Positions 42,482 through 52,888 are shown, numbered from the stretch's first letter. The stretch is 64,000 nt of DNA from JASJBU01 sp963790775 (GCA_963790775.1 CAWBPR010000011.1:1-64000); one strand, 5' to 3'. The notes: generated from the letters alone by a model not told the origin. A program made the numbers and translations.

Positions 42482-44539
42482 ATGTCTCTCTACAATAGGG
42501 TTCTACGAATCCTTCACCCATGGATAGCAATGAAGTGTTCCAAATATGGCTTTCATAACTTACTGATTGGTACGATATTCACCATGATCGTTGTGATCAG
42601 TGTTATGGGGTATCTGCTCTATTCCGGTAATCGAATGACAACGAAATATACTCCGTTGCTGGATGCGGCAATGGAGATGATGTTGGAAACTACGACGGCT
42701 CATCTGTGGTTTATGGAGATGATGGCCGGAGATGAACAGGGAAGCATCGAGAAAATCTGGTTTCACCTTGATCAGGCAGACTGGTATGCCAATGCAATGC
42801 TGGAAGGCGGCAGCAATCAGGAAGGCAGCATCCGGCCTTTGACGGATACATCATTGCGCAGTTCGGTACAGTCTGCCAGAAAGACGATCGCCCAGTTCAA
42901 GGAAATATCCCATCGACGCTATGAAAGTTCGTCCGATGAACAGCTCGGCTCCCAGCTCGATCAGCGATTTGATCAAATCTTCAAGGAGTTCCTGCTGGTG
43001 GCAGACGAGGTGGAGACAAATCTACAAAAGAAGATTCAAGCGGAGGTAATCGGTTTTCGGCGTATTGCAGGGGGCTTGATAATCGGCGTAATGATCATTG
43101 CTGTGTTTGTTGTCTACAAGTTGATTGGATATGAACGCAATCAGTTACGTTTTATTCAGCGTATCGATGAGGCCAGGGCGCATATCGACGAGCAGAGCAG
43201 GTTGCTGGATCATCAGGCGAATTACGATCAGCTGACCAATCTGCCTAACAGAGCCCTGTTTCTGGATCGCCTGCAGCAGGCCATGACCCATGCCGTGCAC
43301 GAAGAGCACACTGTGGTGGTGATGTATGTCGATCTGGATAAGTTCAAATCCATAAAAGATGCGCTGGGGCATAAGCTGGGTGACAGGCTGCTCAATATTA
43401 CCAGTCAACGGGTTCATGAGTGCATCCGGGAAGAGGATACCGTCAGCCGATTCGCGGGGGATGAGTTTGGCGTCATGTTGACAGCGATTCAGAGCCGTGA
43501 GAAGGCCATGGATGCTGCCAACCAGGTTGCCCGTAAGATTATCAATACGCTGAACCAGCCGTTTCTTGTCGATGACAGAAAACTGGTGCTCTCGGCCAGC
43601 ATCGGTATCGCAGTCTCTGTCGGTGAAGGTTGCGCCGCAGAGGATCTGCTGCGCAAGGCGCATATCGCCATGCACCATGTCAAGGTGGAGGGTAGAAACA
43701 ACTATAAGTTCAACACGGATGAACTGAATGAAGCCGCGGCACAGCGCTATGAGATCGAGCAGGCATTGCGGACTGCATTGGCGAATGGAGAGCTGGTGCT
43801 CTATTTTCAGCCGCAGTGGGATGTGGAGAGCCACAAACTTTCGGGTTTTGAGGCATTGCTGCGCTGGAACCACCCGAAAAAAGGCCTGCTGTTGCCGGGC
43901 TCTTTTGTCCCGGTTGCCGAGTCAACCGGGCTGATTGAAGAGATTGACAGTTGGGTATTCAAGGCCGCCTGCGGGCAGTATGCCGAATGGGTAAGCAAGG
44001 GACTCACACCGGGCAGGATATCGGTCAATCTGTCACCGGTGAAACTGCACCAGCGTAAGATCGTGAATGAGATATCGGAGCTTCTGCTGGAGTACGAGAT
44101 TCCGTACGGGGACTTCGAGCTGGAGCTTACCGAAACCAGCCTGATGGAGAACAGCCGTCTCACCCAGAAAGTCTTGGCGCAATTTAAGAAACTGGGCGTC
44201 AGACTGGCGATTGACGACTTCGGGACCGGCTACTCATCGATGGCCTATCTACGGGATTTTTCCATCGATGTGCTGAAGATCGACCGTTCATTTTTCAAAA
44301 GTCTCGGAAATGATCCCTCGGCGGAAGCGGTATTGCGGAATATCGTTAATCTGGCCCATGTTCTGGAGATGCAGATTGTTGCCGAAGGTATCGAAAACCG
44401 CCAACAGCTGAGTCTTGCTGTGGAGCTGCTGTGTGACTATGCGCAGGGTTACAAACTGGGTAAACCGCTGCCTGCCGACGAGGCCTCAGCCCTGCTGGCT
44501 TCCAGTCAGGCGGCAAACAACCCGCAATTTCTTTTCTGA
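42482..44539 (+). CDS. Membrane GGDEF-EAL cyclic di-GMP protein
   Basis: 685 residues. Helix 1 (about 25-46), a periplasmic helical sensor of some 145 residues and helix 2 (about 192-215) precede the GGDEF domain (about 235-400). The GGDEF motif reads AGDEF (first Gly replaced), with an inhibitory-site RxxD (REED) five residues before it. The EAL domain (about 420-665) has EALLRW, ELTETSLM and DDFGTGYSSMAYL, so all catalytic phosphodiesterase residues are kept. The cyclase may still be active, since an Ala in the first position is tolerated in some enzymes. The sensor loop resembles a four-helix bundle, suggesting small-molecule sensing. Confidence 0.92.
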   Translation: MSLYNRVLRILHPWIAMKCSKYGFHNLLIGTIFTMIVVISVMGYLLYSGNRMTTKYTPLLDAAMEMMLETTTAHLWFMEMMAGDEQGSIEKIWFHLDQADWYANAMLEGGSNQEGSIRPLTDTSLRSSVQSARKTIAQFKEISHRRYESSSDEQLGSQLDQRFDQIFKEFLLVADEVETNLQKKIQAEVIGFRRIAGGLIIGVMIIAVFVVYKLIGYERNQLRFIQRIDEARAHIDEQSRLLDHQANYDQLTNLPNRALFLDRLQQAMTHAVHEEHTVVVMYVDLDKFKSIKDALGHKLGDRLLNITSQRVHECIREEDTVSRFAGDEFGVMLTAIQSREKAMDAANQVARKIINTLNQPFLVDDRKLVLSASIGIAVSVGEGCAAEDLLRKAHIAMHHVKVEGRNNYKFNTDELNEAAAQRYEIEQALRTALANGELVLYFQPQWDVESHKLSGFEALLRWNHPKKGLLLPGSFVPVAESTGLIEEIDSWVFKAACGQYAEWVSKGLTPGRISVNLSPVKLHQRKIVNEISELLLEYEIPYGDFELELTETSLMENSRLTQKVLAQFKKLGVRLAIDDFGTGYSSMAYLRDFSIDVLKIDRSFFKSLGNDPSAEAVLRNIVNLAHVLEMQIVAEGIENRQQLSLAVELLCDYAQGYKLGKPLPADEASALLASSQAANNPQFLF

Positions 44540-44618
44540 TCGCTTCATTCCCTGACAATTAAGGCCTGTTAACACTCGGTGGATGCCCCAGGGCACATCA
44601 TGCTCATGCGCCTCGTCA

Positions 44619-47456
44619 CTAATCGATAGTTCCGTGCAGTACCAGCTTTTTCAATTCCTCGATGCTGCGGCGATAGGTTTCCACGGTCTGTTGATAAATC
44701 TCCGAGAGCTTAGAGGCATCTCCCTGTCTTCCCTTGAATTCCAGTTCTCTGGCCAGGACAGCGAGTTGTACGGCTCCCACGTTGGCACTGCTTGATTTGA
44801 GCGGGTGGGCCGCAGTTACCAGCGCCTCCATGTTTTTATTCATGATTGCAGACTTGATCCCATTCATAAGACGTGGGGCATTTGCGATGTAGCTCTCGAG
44901 TATCGTCACAAAATCGTCATCCATGATTTCATACAGTTCTTTCAGCACAGCAGCATCTAGAACTGTGGCAGGCATGTCCTGTCTCTCTTTGGCGCCGTCT
45001 GACGCCTGATCTATTGGATTTTGATGCATCACTTTCGAGCGATTATCCGCCGTCTGTTGCGGTGCTGTTTTAGGGTATCCTTCGAGTACATCCTGCATTG
45101 GCAACCACTGCCGCAGGATCGTTTCCAGCACGGCTGATTTGACGGGCTTGGCAAGATAGTCATCCATCCCCATCTTCAGGCAATGCTCCCGGTCTCCAGC
45201 CATGGCATTCGCGGTCATGGCAATTACCGGCAGGTGTGCCAGGCCATATTGGGATTCGCGCTTGCGGATCATCTCAGTCGCCTGATAACCATCCATGCGT
45301 GGCATTTGGCAGTCCATCAGCACGATGTCGAAGTTTTCCTTTTCAATGGCTTCGAGCGCCTCTACTCCGTCGTTTGCAGTGAGTGGGGTGAGTCCGCTTT
45401 TTTGCAACATCTTTTTTACCACAGCCTGATTGACAGGGTTGTCCTCCACCACCAGAACCCTGCCCACTAAAGATGGGCGTACTCGAAATACACCTCTTTC
45501 ATTCGATTCGGGTTGATCGATTGCAGTCTCTTCATGTTCACTTGTCAACCAGTCCAAGCGGTTGTCAGGCATTCTGGGGGCAGGTTCGATTTGGGAAGAA
45601 ATATTTCCGACAGAAATCTGTTCAACATCAAACATGCGCTTGAGAAGGCGCTCCAGTTGATTGCGTTTGATTGAGGATTTGATCAACCTGACATGCTTTG
45701 CCTGGAGTTGTTCGTGTTGACTGTCCGGAGCGTCGAGCACCAGGATTTCGGCATCAGACATGTAAGGTATGTTTCTTGTGCTGCTGATGGTATGGATCAG
45801 ATTCGATGCTTGTGATACGCCGTCGATGAACACCAGTTCATAGCGCCAGCTAGCCCCAAGGGTTGAGCATGATTTGAGTTTATCTAATGCGTCGTACTGA
45901 TCGGACGCCAGCTCAAAAAACATTCCCCACAAACGCAGATGCGCGGTGAGTTGGCGAATTCGGTCGACCTTCTCATCGCCGATAATCAAGGTGCGAATGC
46001 CATTCAGATCGCGTCGGGCAGAGGGTATTTCCAATAGAGATTTTCTAACGGGCACAATGAACCAGAAATAGGAACCACGGCCTATCTGGGATTTCACTCC
46101 GATGTGCCCACCCATCAGTTCAGTCAGGCGTTTACAGATGACCAGACCCAGTCCCGTGCCACCATGTTTTCGCGTGGTGGATGCATCAGCCTGGGAAAAG
46201 GCTTCGAACAAGCGTTGGATCTGTTCATTCGACAGGCCGGCCCCGGAGTCACGTACCGCAAACAGCAGCTCGACCTCTGTGCGGGATGTTTTACGGTGAG
46301 AAACCTCAACTGAGACTTCTCCTTTTTCAGTAAATTTAATGGCATTGCTGACCAGGTTTGTCAGGATCTGCCTCAAGCGAATTGGATCTCCGCGAACTGT
46401 GCGGGGTACATTGCTGTCGATTTGGTAGTTGAGTTTCAGGCCTTTGCGGTGTGCTGCATTTTGCATCAGAGACGTGACTTGCTCGACCATATCAACCAGA
46501 TTGATTTCGATAAATTCCAGCTCGAGTTTCCCGGCCTCAATTTTGGAGAAGTCGAGTATGTCATTAATGATGCTGAGTAATAGTTGGGAGGAATTGTATG
46601 CCGTGGTTACTAACTCTCTTTGCTCACTATTGAGTTTAGTCTCCTGCAACATCTCCAATATAGGCAGTATGCCGTTCAGGGGTGTGCGTATTTCATGACT
46701 CATAGTTGCCAGAAATTCAGACTTGGCCAGATTAGCCATCTCAGCAGCTTCCTTAGCATGATAGAGTTCTTGTTCCACGTTGTAACGTTGATCGTTCTCT
46801 ACCGCCAACCGGCTGCGTAATTCATTGAGTTCGTTTTCTGACTCAAGCATGCGATCCAGCAGTAACGAGCGATTTGCGGCAATCAACAGGAATTTCTGTT
46901 GATTGGCCATCATCCAGGCAGACAGGATCAGCAGCGCCAGGAGATAACCCGTAAAGCCTGACCAAAACAACTCCGGGTGCGGCAGTGAATGCCCACCAGG
47001 ATTGAGAATCATAAAGGCTGCCAAGGTGAGCAGGTAGATGATGCTGAAGAAACTGTCCACGGTAAGGAGCAGGGTTGTCAGTAAAAAAATCATGCCAATC
47101 AAGGTGGTGGTGAGGGCCAGGTTGACCGCATCGTGCTCTTCAGCCAGCAGGTGCAATAAGGCTGAACCCCATAAAATACCCAACAACAGGACACCGGGTA
47201 AAAAGGCATATCGCCAGACCTGAATCCGCCTCATGGAGATACGGCGCAGCTGAAAGACGACCACTGTCTGAGCGATCAGAACCACACCCAGCAAGAGTCC
47301 CCAGATCTGTTCGAGTGGCCGTTTCCACACTTCGCCAATGTATAAATAGAGCAGAAGCGCAATCAGATTGGCAATGATCAGGGTCAAACCATTGGCGTAG
47401 AGCAGGCGAATCTGCTCCACTTTGACCTTGTGTGCTTCATCATTATTAATTGCCAT
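44619..47456 (-). CDS. Hybrid sensor histidine kinase with receiver and Hpt domains
   Basis: 945 residues from the ATG at 47456 (AGGA just upstream; a TTG at 47480 adds 8). Six N-terminal membrane helices (about 15-195) form a MASE-like sensor, followed by a coiled coil, the HisKA domain with SHEIRTPLNGIL and the ATPase with NAIKF, DSGAGLSNEQI and GTGLGL boxes. A degenerate receiver (IRTLIIGDEKVD, without the phospho-Asp pattern) comes next, then a full receiver with VVEDNPVN, MDCQMPRMDG and AMTANA, and a C-terminal Hpt domain with HPLKSSSANVGA. This is the BarA/ArcB-like phosphorelay layout. No partner response regulator is adjacent. Confidence 0.93.
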   Translation of the reverse strand: MAINNDEAHKVKVEQIRLLYANGLTLIIANLIALLLYLYIGEVWKRPLEQIWGLLLGVVLIAQTVVVFQLRRISMRRIQVWRYAFLPGVLLLGILWGSALLHLLAEEHDAVNLALTTTLIGMIFLLTTLLLTVDSFFSIIYLLTLAAFMILNPGGHSLPHPELFWSGFTGYLLALLILSAWMMANQQKFLLIAANRSLLLDRMLESENELNELRSRLAVENDQRYNVEQELYHAKEAAEMANLAKSEFLATMSHEIRTPLNGILPILEMLQETKLNSEQRELVTTAYNSSQLLLSIINDILDFSKIEAGKLELEFIEINLVDMVEQVTSLMQNAAHRKGLKLNYQIDSNVPRTVRGDPIRLRQILTNLVSNAIKFTEKGEVSVEVSHRKTSRTEVELLFAVRDSGAGLSNEQIQRLFEAFSQADASTTRKHGGTGLGLVICKRLTELMGGHIGVKSQIGRGSYFWFIVPVRKSLLEIPSARRDLNGIRTLIIGDEKVDRIRQLTAHLRLWGMFFELASDQYDALDKLKSCSTLGASWRYELVFIDGVSQASNLIHTISSTRNIPYMSDAEILVLDAPDSQHEQLQAKHVRLIKSSIKRNQLERLLKRMFDVEQISVGNISSQIEPAPRMPDNRLDWLTSEHEETAIDQPESNERGVFRVRPSLVGRVLVVEDNPVNQAVVKKMLQKSGLTPLTANDGVEALEAIEKENFDIVLMDCQMPRMDGYQATEMIRKRESQYGLAHLPVIAMTANAMAGDREHCLKMGMDDYLAKPVKSAVLETILRQWLPMQDVLEGYPKTAPQQTADNRSKVMHQNPIDQASDGAKERQDMPATVLDAAVLKELYEIMDDDFVTILESYIANAPRLMNGIKSAIMNKNMEALVTAAHPLKSSSANVGAVQLAVLARELEFKGRQGDASKLSEIYQQTVETYRRSIEELKKLVLHGTID

Positions 47457-47751
47457 GGATCCTATAGCTGAGGAGTTCAATCAAGTGTTAATCAATCTGC
47501 ATATTAGCCCTGTTCATTCTCTATGGGCAATGGCAGACTTTCTACGATGGTTGATTTATTCTTTACTATATGGGTACGTTCATTTTTACTGAATTTTCAG
47601 GATACGTGAAGAGGTGTGCCAGGTTATAAGTTGACGGACTTATTTGCCCGACTTTGCTCCCGTCATCGGCTTGGCTGGTTGTTGAAAATATCCATTTTTC
47701 AATATCGGCTGCACGTCGACTCTATCAGGTATCTCAGAATAAGGATCAGAT

Positions 47752-48438
47752 GTGATAAATGACCTCGAGCAGATCAAAGCGATCTCTGCCAGATTTAGTT
47801 TTCTTCAGCAGGCGGATGAGACTTTCAACTCCATCTTTTTTCGTTGTGTGAATCTTGTGCGTTTAAGTCGGGGAACTGCCATCTGCCAGGAAGGCGCTCA
47901 GTGCAACCACCTCGCCTTGGTCTTGTCAGGCACTGTTCGAGTTTTCAAACTGAGTGAATCCGGGCGGGAGATTACCCTCTACCGGGTTGGACCCGGTCAA
48001 AGCTGTATCCTTACTGCCTCCTGCATCATCAGCGCCAGTCCGTTTCCCGCCTATGCGGTTTGTGAAGAGGATGCGGCGGCAATCGTTATCTCGACCCATG
48101 ATGTGCAGCAGTGGCTGAATGATTCAATTGCCTGGCGCAGGTATTTGTTTGGCCTGATCAGCGAGCGGTTAAGCGATGTCATCACGATCGTTGAAGAAGT
48201 TGCATTTAAGCGGGTGGACCGGCGCATAGCAGGTTATCTATTGGCGCGGGCAGCAGCAACCAAGCATGTCCTGGTTAAAGCCACTCATCAGGAAATCGCT
48301 TCGGAATTGGGTACTTCACGAGAGGTTGTCAGCCGTATTCTGAAAGATCTGGAGCATCAGAAAAGTATCCGTGTCAGCCGGGGTGAAATTGAGTTGATTG
48401 ATATGACGGGATTGCGGGAAAAGGCGGGTGAAGGGTGA
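47752..48438 (+). CDS. Crp/Fnr family transcriptional regulator
   Basis: 228 residues from a GTG at 47752 with AAGGA eight bases upstream. A cyclic-nucleotide-binding-type barrel (about 25-145) is followed by a winged helix with THQEIASELGTSREVVSRILKDL, shown in part. The nucleotide pocket is not conserved. Cysteines at the GQSCILTASCII strand suggest redox, haem or iron-sulfur sensing. A small membrane protein gene follows, and a palindrome at 48501-48515 between the two could be the target site. Confidence 0.88.
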   Translation: MINDLEQIKAISARFSFLQQADETFNSIFFRCVNLVRLSRGTAICQEGAQCNHLALVLSGTVRVFKLSESGREITLYRVGPGQSCILTASCIISASPFPAYAVCEEDAAAIVISTHDVQQWLNDSIAWRRYLFGLISERLSDVITIVEEVAFKRVDRRIAGYLLARAAATKHVLVKATHQEIASELGTSREVVSRILKDLEHQKSIRVSRGEIELIDMTGLREKAGEG

Positions 48439-48500
48439 AGTTTCAGTCGGAAGAAATACGCTGCGACCTGGGAAACTATCAGAAATACAGGGGTATCTAT

Positions 48501-48515
48501 TGTGACAATGTCACA
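48501..48515. promoter_or_regulatory. Perfect palindrome TGTGACAATGTCACA, candidate Crp/Fnr-type operator
   Basis: TGTGAC and GTCACA arms with a 3-bp centre, about 105 bp before the DUF2892 gene and 63 bp after the Crp/Fnr gene. The arms match the TGTGA/TCACA half sites of Crp-type proteins, but the spacing is one base shorter than the usual N6. A plausible site for the regulator encoded directly upstream. Confidence 0.45.
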
Positions 48516-48619
48516 TACATTTCCTGAGCAGGGGCTTAGGATATTCGTAGAAGATGCCGGAACAGCTAGGACAGGCTGCTTTCGCTGATTTTTCATAAAC
48601 TGACCAACAGGAGAATGCC

Positions 48620-48811
48620 ATGACTCAGAATATAGGTGGAATTGAAAAAGTCGTTCGTATCGTGCTTGGAGTGGCACTGCTCATATGGGGCTTTGTATTG
48701 AGCAACCCGGTCAACTATTGGGGTGCTATTGGTGTTGTGCCGTTGCTCACCGCGCTGATCGGTTGGTGCCCGGCCTGGTCCCTGATTGGCATCAACACGA
48801 ACAAGAAGTAA
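48620..48811 (+). CDS. DUF2892 (YgaP-like) small membrane protein
   Basis: 63 residues: the family opening NIGGIEKVVRIVLGV, helix 1 (about 11-27), helix 2 (about 33-50) with GCP-like WCPAWSLIGIN. It matches the membrane part of YgaP-type rhodanese proteins but without the rhodanese domain. The ATG follows CAGGAGAATGCC. Such genes are often next to Crp/Fnr or ArsR regulators and sulfur-transfer genes. Function unknown. Confidence 0.88.
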   Translation: MTQNIGGIEKVVRIVLGVALLIWGFVLSNPVNYWGAIGVVPLLTALIGWCPAWSLIGINTNKK

Positions 48812-48877
48812 CTGTTAGGGTTAAGTAGACGGGACGGAATGACCTGCCTAACGACACTCCCTTGAGTTGACTGTGGG

Positions 48878-49966
48878 TCATTTCGTTTGGGTTACCTGTG
48901 ACGCCTGAGCAGGTAGAACTTTGTCAACTTTAGGCCAGGCAGTGAGAACTGCCTGTACCAGGGTTGCCAGAGGGATTGCGAAGAACACCCCCCAGAAACC
49001 CCAGAAGCCCCCAAATACCAGAATTGCCACGATAATGGCTACCGGATGGAGATCCACCACCTCCGAGAACAGGAGCGGCACCAGTACATTGCCATCCAGC
49101 GCCTGAATAATGAAATAGGCGACTGCCAGCCAGATGAATTCCGGGGTCCAGCCCCACTGGAACCAGGCTACGAAGAGCACAGGCACAGTCACTACTGCGG
49201 CGCCGATGTAAGGAATGATCACCGACAGGCCAACCATCACACCCAACAGCAGGGCGTAGTTGAGACCCAGCAGGGAAAAGGTTGTAAAACTGGCTGACCA
49301 GATAATTATGATTTCCCAGAATTTCCCGCGCACATAGTTGGCGATCTGGCGATCCACATCCAGCCAGACCGTGCCGGCGAATTTTCTGTGTTTGGGAAGG
49401 TATTGGACAAACCAGTCAATGATCAAGCGTTTGTCCTTCAGAAAAAAGAACACCAGAAGCGGCATCAGTATCAGATAAACCGCCAAAGTGATTACACCCA
49501 CCACCGAGGAGAGAGACCAGGAGAGGACATGTTGGCCAAACATGCCGATCTCTTTACGTATCTGGCCGATCAGTTGGTCTACCTGCTCCTGGGGAAAGAT
49601 ATCCGGATACATCTCAGGAAGTTTCATCAGGGCCGCCTGACCGGTGGAGATCATCGTCGGTAACTGTTGTACAAATTCGGTTACCTGCCTGGAGAGCAGC
49701 GGCAGCAGGCCCAGCACGACCAGGGCGACGAACAGCAGAAAAAGGATAAACACAATGATGACGGCTGGCAGCCTCGGAAGTCTTCGCACTTCCAGCAGAT
49801 TAACCACGCCCTCCAGCAGATAGGCGATTACGATACTCGCAAGCACTGGAGCAAGCATATCCCCCATGGTCAGGACAACGCCGAAAACCAGGACCAGAAA
49901 GAGGGTCAGAAAGACAATCTGCGGGTCTGAAAAGTAGCGCTTGAACCAGGCAGTGATGGCTTGCAT
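48878..49966 (-). CDS. AI-2E family transporter (PerM-like)
   Basis: 362 residues with about eight membrane helices (15-35, 40-55, 62-85, 150-175, 215-235, 240-270, 280-300, 315-345) and the family features RRLPRLPAVIIVF, FFFLKDK, GLSVIIPYIGA and LVPLLFSEVVDLHPVAI. Members export small molecules or ions; the AI-2 role applies to only a few. It is the last gene of a three-gene minus-strand run with the LysR regulator. Confidence 0.9.
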   Translation of the reverse strand: MQAITAWFKRYFSDPQIVFLTLFLVLVFGVVLTMGDMLAPVLASIVIAYLLEGVVNLLEVRRLPRLPAVIIVFILFLLFVALVVLGLLPLLSRQVTEFVQQLPTMISTGQAALMKLPEMYPDIFPQEQVDQLIGQIRKEIGMFGQHVLSWSLSSVVGVITLAVYLILMPLLVFFFLKDKRLIIDWFVQYLPKHRKFAGTVWLDVDRQIANYVRGKFWEIIIIWSASFTTFSLLGLNYALLLGVMVGLSVIIPYIGAAVVTVPVLFVAWFQWGWTPEFIWLAVAYFIIQALDGNVLVPLLFSEVVDLHPVAIIVAILVFGGFWGFWGVFFAIPLATLVQAVLTAWPKVDKVLPAQASQVTQTK

Positions 49967-50006
49967 AGAGGTGATGGTTCCAGGCGTGAGTCGTCAGGCG
50001 GTAAAA

Positions 50007-50396
50007 TTAATCATCCCTGAGATATTGTAGATAGTATGCTTCGAAAAGTTTTTCCAGGTCATCGATCACCGATGCGGCATCCCTCCCATGGATCACGTGT
50101 GACATCATCAGTGAGGAGGTTTCATCCAACATCTTCTCCCGCTGAACCATATGATAGCTGGCTGAGAGCCGCTGGATGGCCTTGACGACGGATTCTTTGG
50201 CGGGTCGTGGGATAAGTTTGGCTTCGATGGGCGTTGAATCTTGCGATAATTCGATATCGTCTGACGTAGCGCGCTCCGCGAGAAATTCAGCAAAGGCTAG
50301 CAGACTACTCCGGTTTTGATCATCCAGGACTGAAAACAGGTCAAGGAGCCGGCGTTGTTGTGGGGTGAGTTTTTGTTGGGTCGGTACAAACTGCAA
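50007..50396 (-). CDS. Conserved-looking protein of unknown function
   Basis: 129 residues, mostly helical and charged, no signal peptide or membrane segment. Features: KLTPQQRRLLDLFSVLDDQNR near the start, an acidic linker (about 46-60) and a C-terminal helical pair ending LFEAYYLQYLRDD. No family recognised. It starts 11 bp after the LysR stop and ends 40 bp before the AI-2E gene, so it is very likely a true gene of that operon. Confidence 0.65.
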   Translation of the reverse strand: MQFVPTQQKLTPQQRRLLDLFSVLDDQNRSSLLAFAEFLAERATSDDIELSQDSTPIEAKLIPRPAKESVVKAIQRLSASYHMVQREKMLDETSSLMMSHVIHGRDAASVIDDLEKLFEAYYLQYLRDD

Positions 50397-50407
50397 GGCT
50401 TTAAACC

Positions 50408-51310
50408 CTAGGGATGCGCTTCACAATAGGCGCGTGCAAATTCCAGCAATTCCTCCATCACGCGCAGCCGAAATTTCTGTTTCTGATGCACGAAAGAGAA
50501 GGGTCGCTCCATCTGGGGCTCCAGGTTGATTGCGCGCAAGGTATCAAGTTTCAACTCTTTCTGCACCGTCGCGCGTGATACCACCGAAACCCCCATGCCT
50601 GCTTCCACAGCGCCCTTTACCGCTTCAGGGCTGCCCAGTTCCATGGTGATATGCAGGCCGGCTCCATTGTCATCGAGATGCTCATGCATGTACTCATTGA
50701 TGACTTCGCGGGTGCCGGAACCCTCTTCACGGCAGATAAAGGGATACTTGAGCAGTTCCGAGAAATCAACAGATTCCCTGCCGGCCAAATCATGGGTGGG
50801 CGGCACGATAGCCACCAGCTGATCCAGGCGGCAAACCTCCACGACCAGGTTCTTGTTGCCCACAGGGGCTTCAACCACCCCCAGATCGATAGTGTTGTTC
50901 TCTACCATTGAGACGATCCCGTCGGAATTCGAGACTCGCAGATGAATGGTTACCTCGGGATAACGGGAACCAAAATTACCCAACAGCGCCGGCAGCATGT
51001 ACTCTGCAATGGTGGTGCTGGCGCCAATCGTAAGTGCGCCACGAATCTCCCCGGTCATTTCCCGCACCGCATTTTCCATATCGGCATACAGATCGAAGAT
51101 GCGATCCGCATAGCCAAACACCCTGTCGCCGGCTTCCGTCAGGCTGATGCGGTTGTGTGTGCGGTCGAACAGGCGGGTGTTAAAATATTCTTCTAACTGA
51201 CGGACCTGAAATGTTACCGCCGGCTGGGTCATATGCAGTGATTCTGCAGCCTTGGTAAAGCTCAATAACCGTGCAACTGTATGAAATACCTGGAGTCTGC
51301 GATCAGCCAT
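50408..51310 (-). CDS. LysR family regulator (CbbR/CysB-like)
   Basis: 300 residues. Winged helix at 1-62 with FTKAAESLHMTQPAVTFQVR, then the periplasmic-binding-like effector domain with GALTIGASTTIAEYMLP and REEGSGTREVINEYM. The GxSTTIAEYxLP and CREEGSGTR patterns are typical of the CbbR-like branch that controls CO2 fixation, sulfur or selenium genes. No cbb genes are in view. It heads the minus-strand operon; the FadL gene is divergent, 213 bp away. Confidence 0.87.
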   Translation of the reverse strand: MADRRLQVFHTVARLLSFTKAAESLHMTQPAVTFQVRQLEEYFNTRLFDRTHNRISLTEAGDRVFGYADRIFDLYADMENAVREMTGEIRGALTIGASTTIAEYMLPALLGNFGSRYPEVTIHLRVSNSDGIVSMVENNTIDLGVVEAPVGNKNLVVEVCRLDQLVAIVPPTHDLAGRESVDFSELLKYPFICREEGSGTREVINEYMHEHLDDNGAGLHITMELGSPEAVKGAVEAGMGVSVVSRATVQKELKLDTLRAINLEPQMERPFSFVHQKQKFRLRVMEELLEFARAYCEAHP

Positions 51311-51523
51311 TGAATATATACGCTCTGTGGGTAGTTCTTGGTCTTGATAAGCTCTGTTTATATCATAAATTACTACTATGAGGGAATACTAATTATTTGT
51401 GGTTTGGGAAAATATGTTGTAATCAGCCCTGGAATTTTCAATGAGAATCTCTTAGCCTCTCATTACCTTAGGGTAAACCCTGAACAGGCATCAGTCATTT
51501 TCCACTTTCTGGTAGGGACCGGC

Positions 51524-52814
51524 ATGCAACTAAACCAAATTTATAGACTCAGTAAACTCACCCTGGTAACGGGTGCTGCCTTATTAACATCCACTACTCA
51601 GGTTGCCGCTTCCGGCTTCGCGGTCCCTGAGATCTCCGTGACCGGGTTGGCGCTTTCGAATGCCCTGGTGGCGAATGCCAGTGAATTGGGGGCGATCCCC
51701 TACAATCCTGCGGCAATGGCGTTTCATGAAGGCAATTCGATCAGTGTCGGCGCCATTCTTGTTAAACCGGAACTCAGTGTGACAACCGGTAATGGGCAGT
51801 TCGACAGTGAGGCAGACGACATCGTGGCGCTGCCGAGTCTCTCGGCGCACCATAGTTTGACGAATACGCTGAGTATCGGTCTTGCCATCAATACCCCCTT
51901 CGGGCTTGAGACGGAGTGGCTGCCGGAGACATTTGTCTATTCAGAAGCAAACAATCCTGGTGGTTATCCCTTACTAGGGTACACAGGTTCCAACAAAATC
52001 GGAACTCGAGGTTATCGATTTCAGTCCTGCACTGACAGTCAAGCTGAATGACAATGCAAGCCTCTCTGCAGGGCTGGATATCTATTGGGTGAAAAATGTT
52101 GTATTCAACAGTGCAGTCAATGATGTCCAGAGTCTACATATCCGGCTGTTACGCTGGAAGGGGATGGCCGAGGCGTAGGATTACAGGTCAGTGGCCTGTA
52201 TATTGCGGGTGACTGGAGCTTCGGGATCAATTATCACTCCAAGGCAAACATCCCTCTGGAGGGTGATATAGAGTCACCCTCCGGGGGCACGGAAGCCTAC
52301 TGTCGACCTGGAATTGCCCTCGCGACTGCAGCTTGGTGTTCGCCACCAGACCACCAGCAAGCTGGCCATAGAGCTTGACTTCACCCGAACCGGTTGGAGT
52401 TCTTTTGATACCTTGGATATCAAGGAGACAACCTACGGCATGACGGCTCTGACCAGCGAAAACAAATGGGATGATGCGAATGCCTATCGGTTAGGCGCGA
52501 CCTATGACATAACGGGTGCCACCCAGCTGCGCTTTGGCTATACCCGGGACGAAACGCCACAGCAAGACAAATACTTCAGCGCCCGCATCCCCGATGCGGA
52601 CCGTGACCTGTTCAGTATTGGTGTTGGCCATAAGCTGGCAAATGACTGGACAATCGATGCGGGATACATGTATGTCAAATTCGAGGAACGCAGTATTTCA
52701 CAGCCAGTGTGGGATACGACGACCACCGAATTTAACGGTACCAGCGCGGTCAACGGTGACTACGAATCCAGTGTGCATCTGTTTGGACTGGGTATCAGCA
52801 AAACCTTTATGTGA
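51524..52814 (+). pseudogene. FadL/OmpP1-type outer membrane transporter, several frameshifts
   Basis: The frame opens at ATG 51524 with AGGGA upstream, a signal peptide (about 1-27) and the FadL-like hatch region GLALSNALVANASELGAIPY, shown in part, then PFGLETEW. It shifts near 52010 (continuing in a second frame as ALTVKLNDNASLSAGLDIYW), again near 52110-52180, and once more near 52300, and resumes as LQLGVRHQTTSKLAIELDFT to a normal C-terminal strand ending in F-x (SKTFM). Total about 425 residues, right for the family. It would import hydrophobic compounds. It is either a decayed gene or affected by sequence errors. Confidence 0.82.
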
Positions 52815-52888
52815 TCTGAAGCTTGCGGAAGGCCTGGTTAAATCGGGCCATCCTCAAGCTGTCTACATTGAACTACGGAGAAACCTAG

